Shown: positions 40,401-52,981 of the stretch, piece after piece
How positions within the stretch are numbered: position 1 is the first letter of the stretch
Layout: every line of letters begins with the position of its first letter
From: Membranipora membranacea
Lineage: Eukaryota; Bryozoa; Gymnolaemata; Cheilostomatida; Membraniporidae
Direction of reading: 5' to 3'
DNA length: 64,000 nt
NCBI GenBank assembly: GCA_914767715.1
Contig: OU612065.1
Span: forward strand, 12,464,001 to 12,528,000
Notes under the pieces: model-generated
Databases searched by the model: none
Seen by the model: only the letters and a program-made list of their open reading frames with translations
What the model was told of the DNA's origin: nothing
Program-made: the position numbers and the translations under genes

Positions 40401-41283
40401 TGAAAGGTTATTCACTCACTTGTCATTGAAGTCTGATAAATTGCCTCCATAGTACATCAGATAGTTATTAACTAACTCTTTGTGTCTAGCATACTTTGCA
40501 ATTCGGGTTAAGGTATAGCAAAGGGAGAATGAGAATGGGCTTTCAAAACATTACTTTTGCCAAAATCTGGTAAAACTGTCCCGTCATCAAACTGGTCAGA
40601 ACTTTTAGCTGCAATGGCTTGGCTGTTTAGATAAAGTTTTGCTGAATTGTTATGATTACTCGATGATCGTATAAAGTAGCTGGTCACAACTTTAAGCTGT
40701 AATGGCTCTGCTGTTTAGTTAAAAACTTGCTGCAGTGATATGAATATTTGGAATTGTCGGCTACCACTCTGAGAAAAAATATCAACTCAACAATACCCTT
40801 CTTGAGACGATCATCATTTCCGTACGATAGTGAAGGATACAGCATTTGTGCTAACATAGTGATGTCTCATGTATCTTGCCTCATCTCGGGACCTCTCCTC
40901 TACATAAGCTATCTTAGAGGGTTTAGATTCTCTCACAGGTGCCTCTTTCACAGCTAAATCTGCCCTTCTTGCTGCCTTTTTCTCTATTCCACTATCATAT
41001 TCAAACTCCGACCCGTAATCACATGCCTTATACGCAGCACCTCCAGAACGCTGATAAAACAATACAAAATAGTTATGTCTAGTTGGATGGAGGACAGAAA
41101 TCACACAGACTTCCCAATATAACTACAGAATGCTTCACGACAAGAGAAAGGCCCTCCCTTACTTTCTTAAGTCGATGAATTATCTGTTTTTTATCTTTCG
41201 GTAAGGCCCAGCAGTGAGGTTTACTGTAAGGACAAACTGCACAGTACAGAGATTTTAGCAACACGTTAACTCACTTTAGTCAT
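37413..41283 (-). CDS. FRA10AC1: FRA10AC1 homologue
   Basis: Nuclear protein of the FRA10AC1 family, linked in animals to the spliceosome. Model of 266 residues (human 315) from eight minus-strand exons: 41283-41275, 41050-40856, 40493-40420, 39649-39484, 38966-38807, 38469-38368, 38026-37972, 37452-37413. Conserved blocks: NNYLMYYGG, then KRLAKKYYDKLFKEYCLADL, RYKENK, AGKGQFVCGNKKCD, SWEINFGYIE, and CPRCSDKLNYGHKRKD. The Cys pairs CGNKKC and CPRC suggest a zinc site. The basic tail ends in DDLLF, like the acidic-hydrophobic end of the human protein. The 9-bp first exon and the acceptor at 40493 are the least certain parts. The gene is head to head with EXOSC1. Confidence 0.92.
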
Positions 41284-42529
41284 GATCGCCTACCACATAG
41301 AATCTAGTCGAGCCACAGTTCAGTCTAAAATGAAAAAAAAGTGTTTGAATGCTATAGAAACGTCAACTTAATAATATCCATCAATGTAAATTAGTCCATT
41401 TTTACGCAATTTGGATATTGAAAGGCTTGTCATCATTAGAACCGTTAAATTTTTACACTGAAACACAATAGTACTCAGGAAGCAAACTTGATCAAAAATA
41501 CTGCTGTCACATAACTTGGCTGTCACTCTAAGAGATACAAATGCGCAAAAGTGCTGGCTTAATATTTGTGCTAACTAATGCCAAAGCATATTTCAAACCG
41601 AATCTAGATACAACTGTGTACAACACAGTTTCTATTTACTGTAGCTGGGATTGGGCATAACCAGGACCAGAAGACATGCATAGAATTTATATAAACAATT
41701 TAGGCCCTTTCAACGAGCATTCACCACAAAATGTCTCATTCCTTTTTCTAGACAAAAACCTTGAATAAGACTATTGGCTACAGAGTGGCTAGGTATCTGT
41801 TATTACCTTTTTACCTCACGGATAGACAGGTACTGGTAAGAACATCTCTGTTGGCTACCTAACAGCCATATGTATAATGTCAGGCACATGTGCTAAGATA
41901 CAAGTTGAATCAATGACACATGATTCAGTATAAAGCCATCATTATCAATTATTGCTCCTTGATTATACTAGCCCAGCTAGAACAGACGATCTACCACCCA
42001 CCCACCCCCCCCCCCCTTCAAAGGGAACCATGAGTGTTTTCTAACTCCCCACACACAATCATAGAAAGTCAGGTCCTGTTTAGCTGTAGGTTGGCACACA
42101 TTCAAGTGTGTAATGGTGATAGTGAGGAAGCACTATGTACTATTTGGAGTACTCCCTGGTGTCATCATAACAAAACAACAACAGTGGCAATACCACCACC
42201 ACCACAGAATGAATTGTACCATTGTTCTTTGATTGTACTTCAGTGATTGTAATCATCATCATAATGTATAGAATCATGAATGCCATACTACCCTACCTAG
42301 TAGAAAGAGTCTGAACACTGAACAGCATAGGGATGATGAAAATTCAATTGAAGTCTTTGGTCATACTAGACTTATTTTGTTACTTTTTGTTCATTATTGT
42401 TGTGAGAGTGTAGAGTGGGGAGTGTTTAAAGCGGAAACAGCCTCGAGCTGTTTCATTTTTATGTTTAGGTCGCCACAAACTTGATAAACCCTCAAGTAAT
42501 TAACTGGCTCTACAGTAGAGTATCACAAG
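41284..42529. other. Shared upstream region of FRA10AC1 (-) and EXOSC1 (+)
   Basis: A 1.2 kb head-to-head spacer that must hold both promoters. It contains a C-rich run (about 41996-42017), a CCA/ACC-rich patch near 42195, and a palindromic GAAACAGC/GCTGTTTC at about 42436-42456. No exon is recognised. Confidence 0.6.
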
Positions 42530-42537
42530 ATGGCGGC
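42527..42537 (+). promoter_or_regulatory. YY1-type motif over the EXOSC1 start codon
   Basis: AAGATGGCGGC matches the YY1 core-promoter motif exactly, and its ATG is the EXOSC1 start codon. In vertebrate housekeeping genes this motif sits at or just after the transcription start. A short 5' leader would follow from that; function is inferred. Confidence 0.55.
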
Positions 42538-45500
42538 GCCCATGGATCGGCATGATGATTTGAACACATCAGAGATAAGCTCACATGTACCAAGAATCAC
42601 CATCCCAGGTAATAATAACACAACACACTGACGTGAAGAAGTTCTTCTTCCAAAATAGGGTTTTCAGAGCCACTATTGTCATTCATTTATTATTCATCAC
42701 TGTTCCATAATAATGCATAACTTAACAAACCCTGATGCATTGGATTGGCTGGGCATCATTGGCGCAAACACACTTACCTGTAAATTTAACTACAATCTAC
42801 TGAGTTCATGTTTGTCATGACTAACAGTCTTGCTTATCGTCTAACAACATAACAACTCAAAGGTTCTGGTTGCCCGAACCAATCCTTGGTAACAGGTCCC
42901 CCGATTACTCTTGCTTTGCCCTTAGTAAGTCGTGGTAGTCAGCTCGCTACAACCTGCTAATCACCGCTCACTAACTCTTGTAACACTATACGTTCTGCGT
43001 AACATGACTGTACCATATATATTACGAGTATCGCTGCTGTGGAGCCTAGACGCATATCACGATCAAGGAGCGCCCGCTGCCCACCGGTGATTAATGAACG
43101 CAAGAACGCAGGAACACAATATCACATAATAATTGTGACATGTATTTGACAATAGAGAACATGATTCATCCCATATTCCTGTGTTTCTTTCCGTTGTAAC
43201 TGTCACTGTTGATTAATTAATAAATAATTAATAGTTAGTTCGTCAAACCAATCCAATCCTTGGTCCAACAATGATAACGAATCAATAAACTCATTGAGTG
43301 AGATTTAACTTCCATTCCAATCGGTAATATGTCCCTCTAGGTAATGAGACTGGAAGCCATTTTGCTGGAGCCTGAGGGTGGGGTCATCATCATAAGCAAG
43401 GAGTCGAACTCCTTGTCATAAGCTACTGCGTTGATTTGATTGTTTGGGGATTCACTCCTCCCATCCAATCAGAGCAAAAACATTGCTAGGTCATCATGCA
43501 TCTGCTATAGCCTGTCTTGACAAGCCTGCAAACAAATGCTTTGGCTGATACTGGAACAAGCTTAGTACCAACTTGCAGAGTGAAATGGATGGGATGGGCT
43601 ACAGTATCAACAGAAATAGGGAGGGCACGCACTAGTTAATCTAGTCTTTGGCCTGCGAAGCTAAAGAAAGCCCATTATTATGTATCAAACTTCTTCTCAA
43701 TGTTCGTTGCTTGAGATCTTTCTTGCAAAATCAAAAGCAGAATCAGTAGTGCCTGCCTCTGCAAATGTTGCTGTTACAACTTACATCCAGATAGTCAGCT
43801 GCATCGTAGCTTGCAGACACACTAGGCAGTACTTCAAACCTCTGCCGAACACTGCTTACCAACAACGATTACCTTCCATCTCAGCCCGATCCCCACGATC
43901 CCCACTGACTGCCCCGTCTATCAAATCAACAGTTTATTGGGGTCTTAGGCAGGAGTTAGTCTCTTACTCCTTAATCAGACACTATGGAAACAAAAGGTTG
44001 ATTTATTGGGACCTTAGCGCCACCATTAATGTAAAAGATAAAAAATTGAATTTGTAGTTTGAATCCCCGCCAGCATAAAACACAGGTCTTTGCAGAAAAC
44101 AGCGCTAGCATAAAATCAGCTCCATCCAAAATATGATTTATTGTATGTGTTTGTAAAAGCCGTTAATTTCCGATGTGAAATCTTGATCCCATAGACATAA
44201 TATGCTGTGCCAACACGCCTAACATCAGCCTGTGACTGAAAATGCTACATGTAATGGTTTTGATAAGCTCTAGTTTCAAACTTTCACAGGTCAGATGCTT
44301 GTTGATATAACAGATAGCATTACAGCTGGAACTGGGACTTATGAAAGAAATGGGGTACTTTACTCTTCCTTAGCTGGCTATACAGCTGTGGAGAAATCTG
44401 ATGACACACAGAAGGTAGGTGTAACTCAGCCGTTTAACCAACAAAACCAAATCAACAAATTTACTCAATCTGACTTAACATCAACTCCCACGCCAGCTGT
44501 AATACATATGCCAGCTAACATAAAACTAGCAAATCTAAAATACTCTTCTAGGGTATTTTGAAACTATACTTCAAGAGCTTACCTAAAACTTAGGTCTCGG
44601 TTGCTTTGAGCAGCATTCCTTTATGAAACACTAACTGTTGCATAGCTATTATCTCTTATTGGTATAATATGCAATGATATATCCCAAGACACATTACACA
44701 ACATATTACACCTCAGTCGTACCTGTCAACCCTCCCGGTTTTGATGGGAGTCTCCCTGTATTTAGGGCATACTCCCTGTGGCAAAAAGGCCCCTGTATTC
44801 TCCCAGTTGCCAACAATTCATGTACAAAATTTTTGTTCTAAGGATACATAGCAGACATCCTTCTAAAAAGAGATCCTGTTGAAATGAGACAGATGTAATT
44901 TTGAAGAATCTCCGTCCCGAAACGAACCCTCCTCCACGAGTGAAAAAAATAAAGATAATTAACTCAAAAACTGTCCTTCTCAAACCATCGGACACAATGT
45001 TTGTGCAAAAAATTTCCGCTCTCACCGACAGGTTTTTAGCAGGGTTAAAACCCTGTCTTCTGCACCCCTCCCTGTGAAGAATCTTAGAGGGTTGGCCTCA
45101 GTTTTTTCATTCAAATTATTAATGTTGCAAAATTACCTTCCCGGTCCATGCACTTCCCCCACCACTTATGCCACCCATCCTTGAGGTGGAGGTCCCTCTG
45201 CATTTGCAGTTCTAGTTTGATAACTTCAATTAAGATTATATCCATAATTATCTTGATTTTGTAGACAGTGATATCAGTCAACAACACAAGAAGCCAGAAT
45301 TTAGTGCCCGTACTTGGTGGATTAGTTACCTGCAGGGTAAGTTATTATGTCTCATTAGTTTACTGTATAAATTGTGTTTATGAATAATCAAAATAAAGTA
45401 TATTCTCGTTGGTCTTTTTTCTATATTTTTAGATCACACAAGCGACCCCAAGGTTTTGCAAACTGGATATTATAGCCGTTGAAGACAGCATATTTGAAAT

Positions 45501-46404
45501 TCCATTCAGAGGACTTTTAAGGTTTGTTTGACTTAAAATACATAGTTAAGCCTCCATACAGCACTCTCTTTGTACCCCATTGTACTGATTGTAAATCATG
45601 CTCTCTGACATTGTGTATGAAGCTGACAAAAGTAAGCGCAGCATCAATCCAATGAAATACTCTATTTGTTGATTCATCTACCACCAAGCCAGATCTTACT
45701 ATTGGATGGGATTGTTCCCTCTTGTCAGATAAGAAGACAATCCTAAAACCTATTTTCTCATAATCTGATCATTCTTCTCTGTTTAGGAGAGAGGATGTGC
45801 GTGCTTCAGAGAAAGACAAGGTGGAGATACACAAATGCTTTAGGCCCGGTGATATTGTTCTGTGTCGAGTTGTATCCTTTATTTTAACATGCATGGCATG
45901 TACAATGAAACTCGCAATATCCTGGCTGAAACCAGTGACTTGTATACTGCGTTAGGCCAGCAAATCAAATGTATTTGATCTTTCCCTCATCACATTTCAG
46001 ATCCAGCAAGCAGGAAATCTGCTTTGCTTATTTACGCATTGTTAAGCTAAAAAATAATGAATCATCCCCGAGAATCCTGACACAGATGTAATGTATTTAT
46101 GGCTAAAAAGTTAATTCATCTTCCCAACTAATAATGTAGGTATTTATTTTCCTCATTAAGCATACATCAGATATCAATTGGGGATTCTCAGTCATATCTT
46201 GTGTCAACCTCTGAAAATGAACTCGGAGTAATAGTTGCAACAAGTGAAGCAGGTGTATCAATGATACCCATTTCTTGGCGAGAGATGCAGTGTCCAAGAA
46301 CAAAGGCTATAGAATACAGGAAAGTAGCTAAACCAACTACAGAATACATGAATAGACTAAAAAGTGAACTAGACCTTAAAATTAGCAAAAAGAAAGAAAG
46401 ATGA
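42530..46404 (+). CDS. EXOSC1: Exosome complex component CSL4 (EXOSC1)
   Basis: One of the three cap subunits of the RNA exosome, which degrades and trims RNA in nucleus and cytoplasm. Six exons: 42530-42608, 44290-44414, 45265-45336, 45433-45521, 45787-45871, 46171-46404; 227 residues (human 195). The N-terminal domain reads GTYERNGVLYSSLAG, the S1 domain runs from VLGGLVTCRI through FRPGDIVLCRV and SYLVSTSENELGV, and the zinc-ribbon remnant gives PISWREMQCP. All are conserved in animal CSL4. The N-terminal 25 residues and the Lys-rich C-terminus (KISKKKER) extend beyond the human protein. Intron 1 is 1.7 kb and contains a small hairpin. Confidence 0.95.
43397..43415. repeat. Small CAAGGAGT hairpin
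   Basis: CAAGGAGT, three bases, ACTCCTTG: perfect 8-bp arms in EXOSC1 intron 1. The same arm occurs at 62971, and a shorter version at 14714. About 95 bp downstream, 43508-43524 shares 17 bases (TAGCCTGTCTTGACAAG) with the hairpin at 57835. Confidence 0.55.
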
Positions 46405-46949
46405 ATTACTTATAGATGTATATTTGGCTTGAGAGAACTAGCAAAATTACATGTGTGATAACTGATTACATGAGTTATAATGATTATTATGTTATGTTAC
46501 CTCAAATCAACATATTAATTTGGAAATGTAACCTCTCATACTCAAGGGATATTTTCACAGCTATGTTAAGTTACCCTATCAATATATGAAGACAAACTGT
46601 TGTGAGCTGCTTTGAAGATTAATGTCGAACAACCACCGCTATCAGTACAAATTTTAAGAAAGTTACAAACAAAAAACTCGGAATTCAGTTAGGATATAGA
46701 CATGAGGGTTGATTAAAAAGCCAAGCTGTTAGGAAATGTTTATATGAAAATGTATTTCACGACATTATTTATAGCTTTTCTGAATCCATTTTCTGCTGAT
46801 AATTAAATAGCAACATTTGAATATATATTGTTGATGAGGATATCTATGGATTAGACAATTTGCACAGTTATGGTTATTTAATTTCCGTTAATTATTCCAT
46901 GCTGTTGATTCAGTAAAAGTGCGGAATATATGCTCAATTTCAGAGTTGT
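46405..46949. other. Tail-to-tail spacer between EXOSC1 and the ADAMTSL gene
   Basis: Contains both 3' UTRs. Candidate poly(A) hexamers are ATTAAA at 46802-46807 (+) and 46877-46882 (-). The two 3' UTRs would overlap if both are used. No coding sequence is seen. Confidence 0.5.
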
Positions 46950-49900
46950 TCAGCAGTTAAGACGATGTTGTAACCTTGTGAGTTGGTACATATGTTTTAG
47001 TGTGTAGGTTCTAACAATACTCTGCTTGGTAACAAACAATTTTAATAAATCATCATCAAGTTCATAGTTTCCAAAGATAATGTACTCTCTGTCAATAGCT
47101 AGCCTAGGGCAGGTGCATCCTGGATTGTTGTCCTCAACTGGTGTGTAGATAAACTCTCGCGATAAGATTTTGAGACTTTTCACTGAGCGGTAGATAAAAG
47201 TGATCTCACTGTCATAACGTATCTCATCACCAATTACCTGCATTCCCACAGGCTTGATTCTGGCCACTGTAAGAAGAGCAGCAATGGTTTTATCAATAAT
47301 ATCAACTTGAGCAACATCATTTAGATTCCATTTATTGGGAGAATGCATGTTCACTAAAAGCTTTGGGAGTTTTCTTTTCAGAGTTAGGGAGAAGACAACA
47401 ATAATATAAGATGAAAGTTTTCACTTACCAAAAGCAGTCTTACAGTAAGCCCTTTTACTTAACTTAGCATGGTTGCACTGTTTACATTCCCCTGAAAAAT
47501 ACATCAAAGTAAGATGGTACATGAAAGATTATTCATTTTACTGATGATTTCAGTGAAATTATTATTTGATTGATCTACTTTAATATAACATAAAACGGTT
47601 ATTCATTCGAGCTGGCAGCTGTTGTGATACTAGGAAGCAAACATCAATTAGATATGTGATACGGAAAACTTACCTTGGACTGGTATGGGTCTGAAAAGAT
47701 GCCTAGTTGTTGTTGTCTGAGCACTCTCGTCCGCCTGTATGGAGTGTGAGTGGTCGCTGTCCTGATCATGTGAGAGATGTTTCGTTTGCGTAGCTTCAAT
47801 CTCAAGTATAGGCTCTTGTTCAACATAGTTTTGGTCAACTTCTGCAGCATTGGCGCATGGTTCCTTTGCCTTTTTATGGAGAACAGGTCCTTGAATAACT
47901 TCATCGGCGTTGGTATTAGCTGGTATTCTGTAGGAGAATTTTGAGTTCTTCAGAACAGGAGGCACCTGGTTGTTGATGAGGTAAGTTCTCATCATTTCCT
48001 TTCTTCTAGACTTTCGGTCAGACATGGTCTCTGCTAACCTTTTCTTCATCTCACTATCTAAGATGATATCTGACCCTGACACAACAGATACTGGCAGTGC
48101 TTCTACAACAGGTGGAGCTGAGTTATTCTGCACCATTATAGTGTAGGTATTGAGAAGCTTAGATAAGGATACTGGCTGACCTTTAGCCTCTGCCGTGTTT
48201 CCTCCTGGCTTCTTTTCATCTGAGGATTTGCTGTTAACACCAACATTGATGTGATATGTATTCAGTAGCTCACTTCTTGCCTCTCCCGGCCGATTTGCCT
48301 CTTCTCTACCCGATGTTCTGTTATGTTTCTCATTCACATTGACAACATAGGTACCCAGCAGTTTGACATTAGTTTCATTCTGTTGTTTGGCTTCGGCAAG
48401 GTTACTTGGTAGTGGGATGTTGTCATCAGCAACTTCAAATCTGTCAACCTCTGTGTCTTTGCTGACCTTGATATCATAGACAGATAATAGCTTTCTTTTT
48501 TCTTCGTCAGCTTTATTTGCTTCTGCGATGTCTTTTTCTGGATTAACTATAATCTCAATCTTTGACAGAACCTCTTTCCTCTGGTCTGATTCTGTCACAG
48601 GCTCCAGATAATCACCCTGTCCATCACTTGGGTACGCCTCAGTCCAATAATCCACAGAGGTGCTCAAGGCAAGCTCTTGTTGAATCACCTGCATGAAAAT
48701 AATACATATCTCTAATAGCAGTTACACAGAGTCAAATTATCTAGAACATTACCTTCATAAGCACTCTGTTCTTCCGGTGAGATTGATTGGTACTCTGCTG
48801 CACTCTGCTACATTGTTCCTTTCAGGTTTCACTAAGATCATATTTAAATCGAACGTAACAAGAGTTAAACTGGATAACTTCTGGGGAAAATGGTCATACT
48901 ATTTTCTTTGCCGTATTTGAAGTCTGAGCATTTAGACTAGTATAATTACGTCTTAACGTACCAGCAGAGAGTCCACTTACCGAGACATTAATAGGATGTT
49001 TTGTCGGCCCAAGAATAAACACCGATTCTTTATCATTCTTCAGCCCATACTGTCTCTGGTACAGGGCTGTTGACCCAGCAATTTCATATAAACCTGGTGA
49101 ATCAAGTCGCCAATCTTTGTTCACATACTCCCCCTTTTTATCTGTATTCAGCGCTGTAAATATTTCATCAATAATTAGCCATTTGAGCCACAGATATTAA
49201 CAATGTTACCTCAAAAAATTACAAGGCTTACATATATGAGCTAGACTTTACTTCACCGAGTGACAGGGAAGCCACTATTGGTATATATCAATGCTCTGAT
49301 TTGACATAGTCATAGCCTGGGCAATAAATCCATTTACCTATGTAATTGATGGAGCTGTTGTCTGCTATTCGTACATTTTTGGCTCCTGCGGGGATAGTTG
49401 TTAGATAGTTGTAGTTATATAACATGTCTACAATGAATCAATACATGAGTACAAACTGTAGGTATGAATATTTAAAATTACACGTTTATCGTTGTGTTTG
49501 CGGGGTAAAAATGACAAAAATCTTGATATCTGGCGCACATGTTTACAGGCGGTGATTTTTGCAATCGGGGAGGACAGTTACAGATATTATCACTGTTACA
49601 ATGCATAGTATATAATGACCGCTTGTGAGATTAATTATAAAGGATGGATGTGGCTGCACCTTTCGCTGCTGGCTCGTTGAAGTACTTGTCAATTAGTTGG
49701 CAGAAGAGATTGTCTCCACCACAAACGCCACAGTTATCCAGAATCTTACTCTTATCTTTAGGGTCGCACGCAGCTTTCTGTTAATTCAAAACAAGTCAGA
49801 ACTTGGATTATCCCATTTAATACGTCTGAAGCATCGGTATAGTGATAAAACTATTCGGTAAGCTAGAGCGTTGGCTTTAAAGTATAATAAAGCAGTATTC

Positions 49901-52900
49901 TTGGTAAGAAACCAGCACAAAGCAATACATAAGATATTCAAACTGAAAATGCAGAGAAATCTAGGCAAACATGAATAATAAAGGTATTTTGTCAAGTTTG
50001 TTCACATGATTTTATAACATTGATGATTGCTACATAGGCCGTTCCTGACTGTTACCCAGCAGTGGCATAGCAAGAGTGCTCTTCAATTTGTTTGTACATA
50101 TGCATGTGCAACGGGTAAGAATGAGAACTGAAAGAAGCAGAACTATGTTCATCTTCCCATCCGCCAGTTTTCATCCAATAAGGTGTTATTAAAACATAGC
50201 AGGAATAAAAACTCTGACTGCTATGCAACCAGAGCTGAAGGATCCTCCACTCAAGTGCAAAAAATCTGATGATGGTATTGGGATAGAGTAAGTAACTTGG
50301 TCATTGTTTACTAACCTAAACTGCCAATCATAGCACTCGCCTTTTCCACAAGAGTTTTATACCTGACCTGAAGTTGCTTATTGCTCTTGAGGGGTGTTAT
50401 GTGATAATTTTTAGTGCTCAATCACCTAGGTGTCAATTCATCAAACAAAACCATGTAGAAAAACTGTCCATGCTCCATACCATCACAGAGTTAGGATATA
50501 TCCTTACTCTGTGATACCACCAAACAAAGATGTGGTCATGACTGCTATGTCTGACATATGTGATGCCGTGTTCTGTCTCACCTGACATTTTCCATTGCTG
50601 CAAATATCCAAACCACCTGGGATGCAAGGCGTTCCATCCTCCACCATACCATAGATACCAAAATGGTTGATTGAAGTAACTTTACACAGCAGTTCACATG
50701 GGGTGGTCTCTGAAGAATTATAAGATTGATGATAAACAGGTACCCTGGTTGAGCTGATATGATAAATGCTTACAAAGGAAAGATTTTTAAATGCAGCACA
50801 AAAATGGTGTAACCACAAAATGTTACTGTTAAAAAAGCGCTCCCAGCTGCCATTGTGTAATAACTGGTCATTACTTCCAAACTCACTGGACTTTACCTCA
50901 CAATATAGTTTATAGTTTACTCCACAAAAAGTCTACATAGCGAGTTGTTTACGATGACAGAGCAAAAGCTCATAACAGGATGACAATCGATGCAACATCC
51001 AACTTATTTGGTTTCATTTCAACATCCCCCCCCCCACCCCCAATTGTCGGTCATTCGATCACCCGCACAAACCCAAGGATCGGTTACGTGTTTACAAATT
51101 ACTGAGTGTTATACAACAAAGATGGGTCACCAAACAAATTACTGTATGGCTGTTGCTTCTCTGTGGCTCTCACCAGGAGACTCAAATCTTTCAAAAACTT
51201 TGAGCAACCTGAGAACAAAGGTTTGCATAGGGTAATCTGTGAACAAATGTTGAACTTCAGCATCTATAATAACTTATTGTTCAGCAAATAATGAAGTATG
51301 GTGTCATTCTTCAACCATTGGGGTGCTGATTGGTGGGGCTATTTTTTCTAAGATAGATAGACTAGTCCATTGCACTTGTCTTATACAAATTACTATTTCA
51401 AATTATTATTACAAATCATTATAGTATAGAGGTATGGGTGCAATTTGTTATTCCAGAGAATCACATCAGTAGTATAAGTATTACCCTGCTGTTAATGCAA
51501 AAGCAAAAATATATTGGATTTGAAAGTGTGCTACATGGACCAAATCCATTACGTAGCAAGGTGAGCGTGTATGTGTTTTTAGCAGGAACAGTTTGACAAC
51601 GAATGCAATGTTTGCAATAATATGAGCTAACATTTATCCAGAAAGGCGTTGACCTTGCTAATGTTTGTCTCACATGTGAATTTTAATCTTAGTGAAAGAA
51701 AGTAAGCCATTCAAATTAATTGAAAATCAATTGTTCAATATTAATTTGACAATGAGATCATACACAAATCTTCCGTTATTGCACAGCCACACACAGACGA
51801 TTTGCTGAAAAATTTTGTCATGCAGGTAATAATATTTCTCTTCATGTGCATTGTGTCTGAGAATCGAAGTTGTATTAGGCTACTCAAAACCTATCGCCAA
51901 TCGCCAATATAAATGCCCTAACTAACACTTACCGTCATAATATGGCTGCCATGTTTTCCATGTTAGGCCAAGGAGCTTGATTTTACTTTGTTTTTGACAT
52001 TGCTCTAATCTTGACAGTACACCCACAATGATCGTCACCTGTTCAATTACACAAGAAAATATGTAAAATTGTCAAGTGATCACTTCTTGGGATATCAAAA
52101 GTAGAGGAAACAAATAGGTGTAAGCCACTAGAGCCGTACAGTGCCCTATTGTAAACAATAATCAGTTGACACTAATTATACCTTGCAGCAGAGTATAGGA
52201 AGATGTTGTTCATATAATAGTAGGTAAAAAAGGTGAATGGACGAGGTACCTAGAATGTTGCATATCTTTGGGACAGAGGATATTTGTTCTTGTGTTATTT
52301 GTACTGATGTTTTCGCAGTGAATTATTGCAAACAATTTTTCAAGCAATTGCTTAAAGATTGAGATAGGTTGTCCATAATTTGTTGGAGCTTATCATATTT
52401 CTGTCAAACTGACCACACTTCAAGAGATAATACTGTCTTTTAGTCCGGGTCATAACACAGTGTCAACACGAGTATTAACTACTCTTGAAATTAAACACCC
52501 TAATCCACACCAGCGTGTAGATCTTGAGTAAACATATTGATTCCAGCAAAGCTGATGCCAAAACACTGGCAGTTATTTCAATTTGTTGACAATTTTGTAC
52601 GGAAGATGTGCAAACGCAGGGCAAACACTGTATTTACTTGAGATATTTGTTTTTGGATTTGGGGGAAAAAGCATCTGAAAGTGTTTTGACCATCCATAAA
52701 TCAAGTATAGAAGCATAAACAGCAGAACCATGGCCATAGTTGAATGACTTGCTTGTGCCACAGAACTTTTACCATACTGATAAATGAGGGAGAGTGTTCA
52801 TTCAAATTCGCAATGCAATCATCGCCATCATCGTATGGTTTTGACCTATGTTACTGAATAGAGAATGAAACTAAGCCAATATAAAATTTAAAATGTTATA

Positions 52901-52981
52901 GATCTGTATTACATTATTATGTATTTTACTAACACTCACCTTTAAGCTGCAGAGAACAATAATCAGGGCAAATTTTGCCAT
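46950..52981 (-). CDS. ADAMTSL5: ADAMTSL5-like secreted protein: Cys-rich, spacer, internal repeats and NTR domain, no thrombospondin repeat
   Basis: Extracellular-matrix-type protein of 712 residues. Nine minus-strand exons, all in phase: 52981-52940, 52038-51933, 50709-50582, 49777-49660, 49427-49338, 49153-48981, 48688-47674, 47491-47429, 47353-46950. Signal peptide MAKFALIIVLCSLKVTI..., then an ADAMTS Cys-rich module (WQPYYD, PCELLC, VEDGTPCIPGG, DICSNGKCQ, CGVCGGDN), the spacer (IPAGAKNVRI, DSPGLYEIAGS, SVDYW), a 250-residue linker with five KLLxTY repeats, and a C-terminal netrin/C345C domain (ECKQCNHAKLSKRAYC ... PGCTCP ... HRLNC). Human ADAMTSL5 has the same order but begins with a thrombospondin type-1 repeat, which is missing here. 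There is no protease domain. Exon 1 is the least certain; everything from 50709 down is strong. Confidence 0.85.
47969..48530 (-). repeat. Five degenerate AEA...KLLxTYxIxV coding repeats in the ADAMTSL linker
   Basis: Inside exon 48688-47674 the frame holds DIAEANKADEEKRKLLSVYD, then NLAEAK...KLLGTYVVNV, REEANR...ELLNTYHINV, NTAEAK...KLLNTYTIMV and RLAETM...EMMRTYLIN. Spacing is 43, 31, 37 and 54 residues. The units diverge at DNA level, so this is an old duplication. The conserved core alternates hydrophobic residues like a beta-strand after a short helix. Confidence 0.8.

Noticed and set aside
41996-42017. C-run (also at about 51027-51040 and 57896-57908)
   Set aside because: Simple homopolymer tracts, common in such genomes and error-prone in sequencing; no further meaning assigned.
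43680-44057. 125-codon plus-strand frame in EXOSC1 intron 1
   Set aside because: No domain features; the flanking EXOSC1 exons join in phase without it.
50897-50932. Possible minus-strand mini-exon reading TFCGVNYKLYCE, reminiscent of the end of a thrombospondin repeat
   Set aside because: Its phase (0-0) does not fit between exon 52038-51933 (ends phase 1) and 50709-50582, which join perfectly without it.
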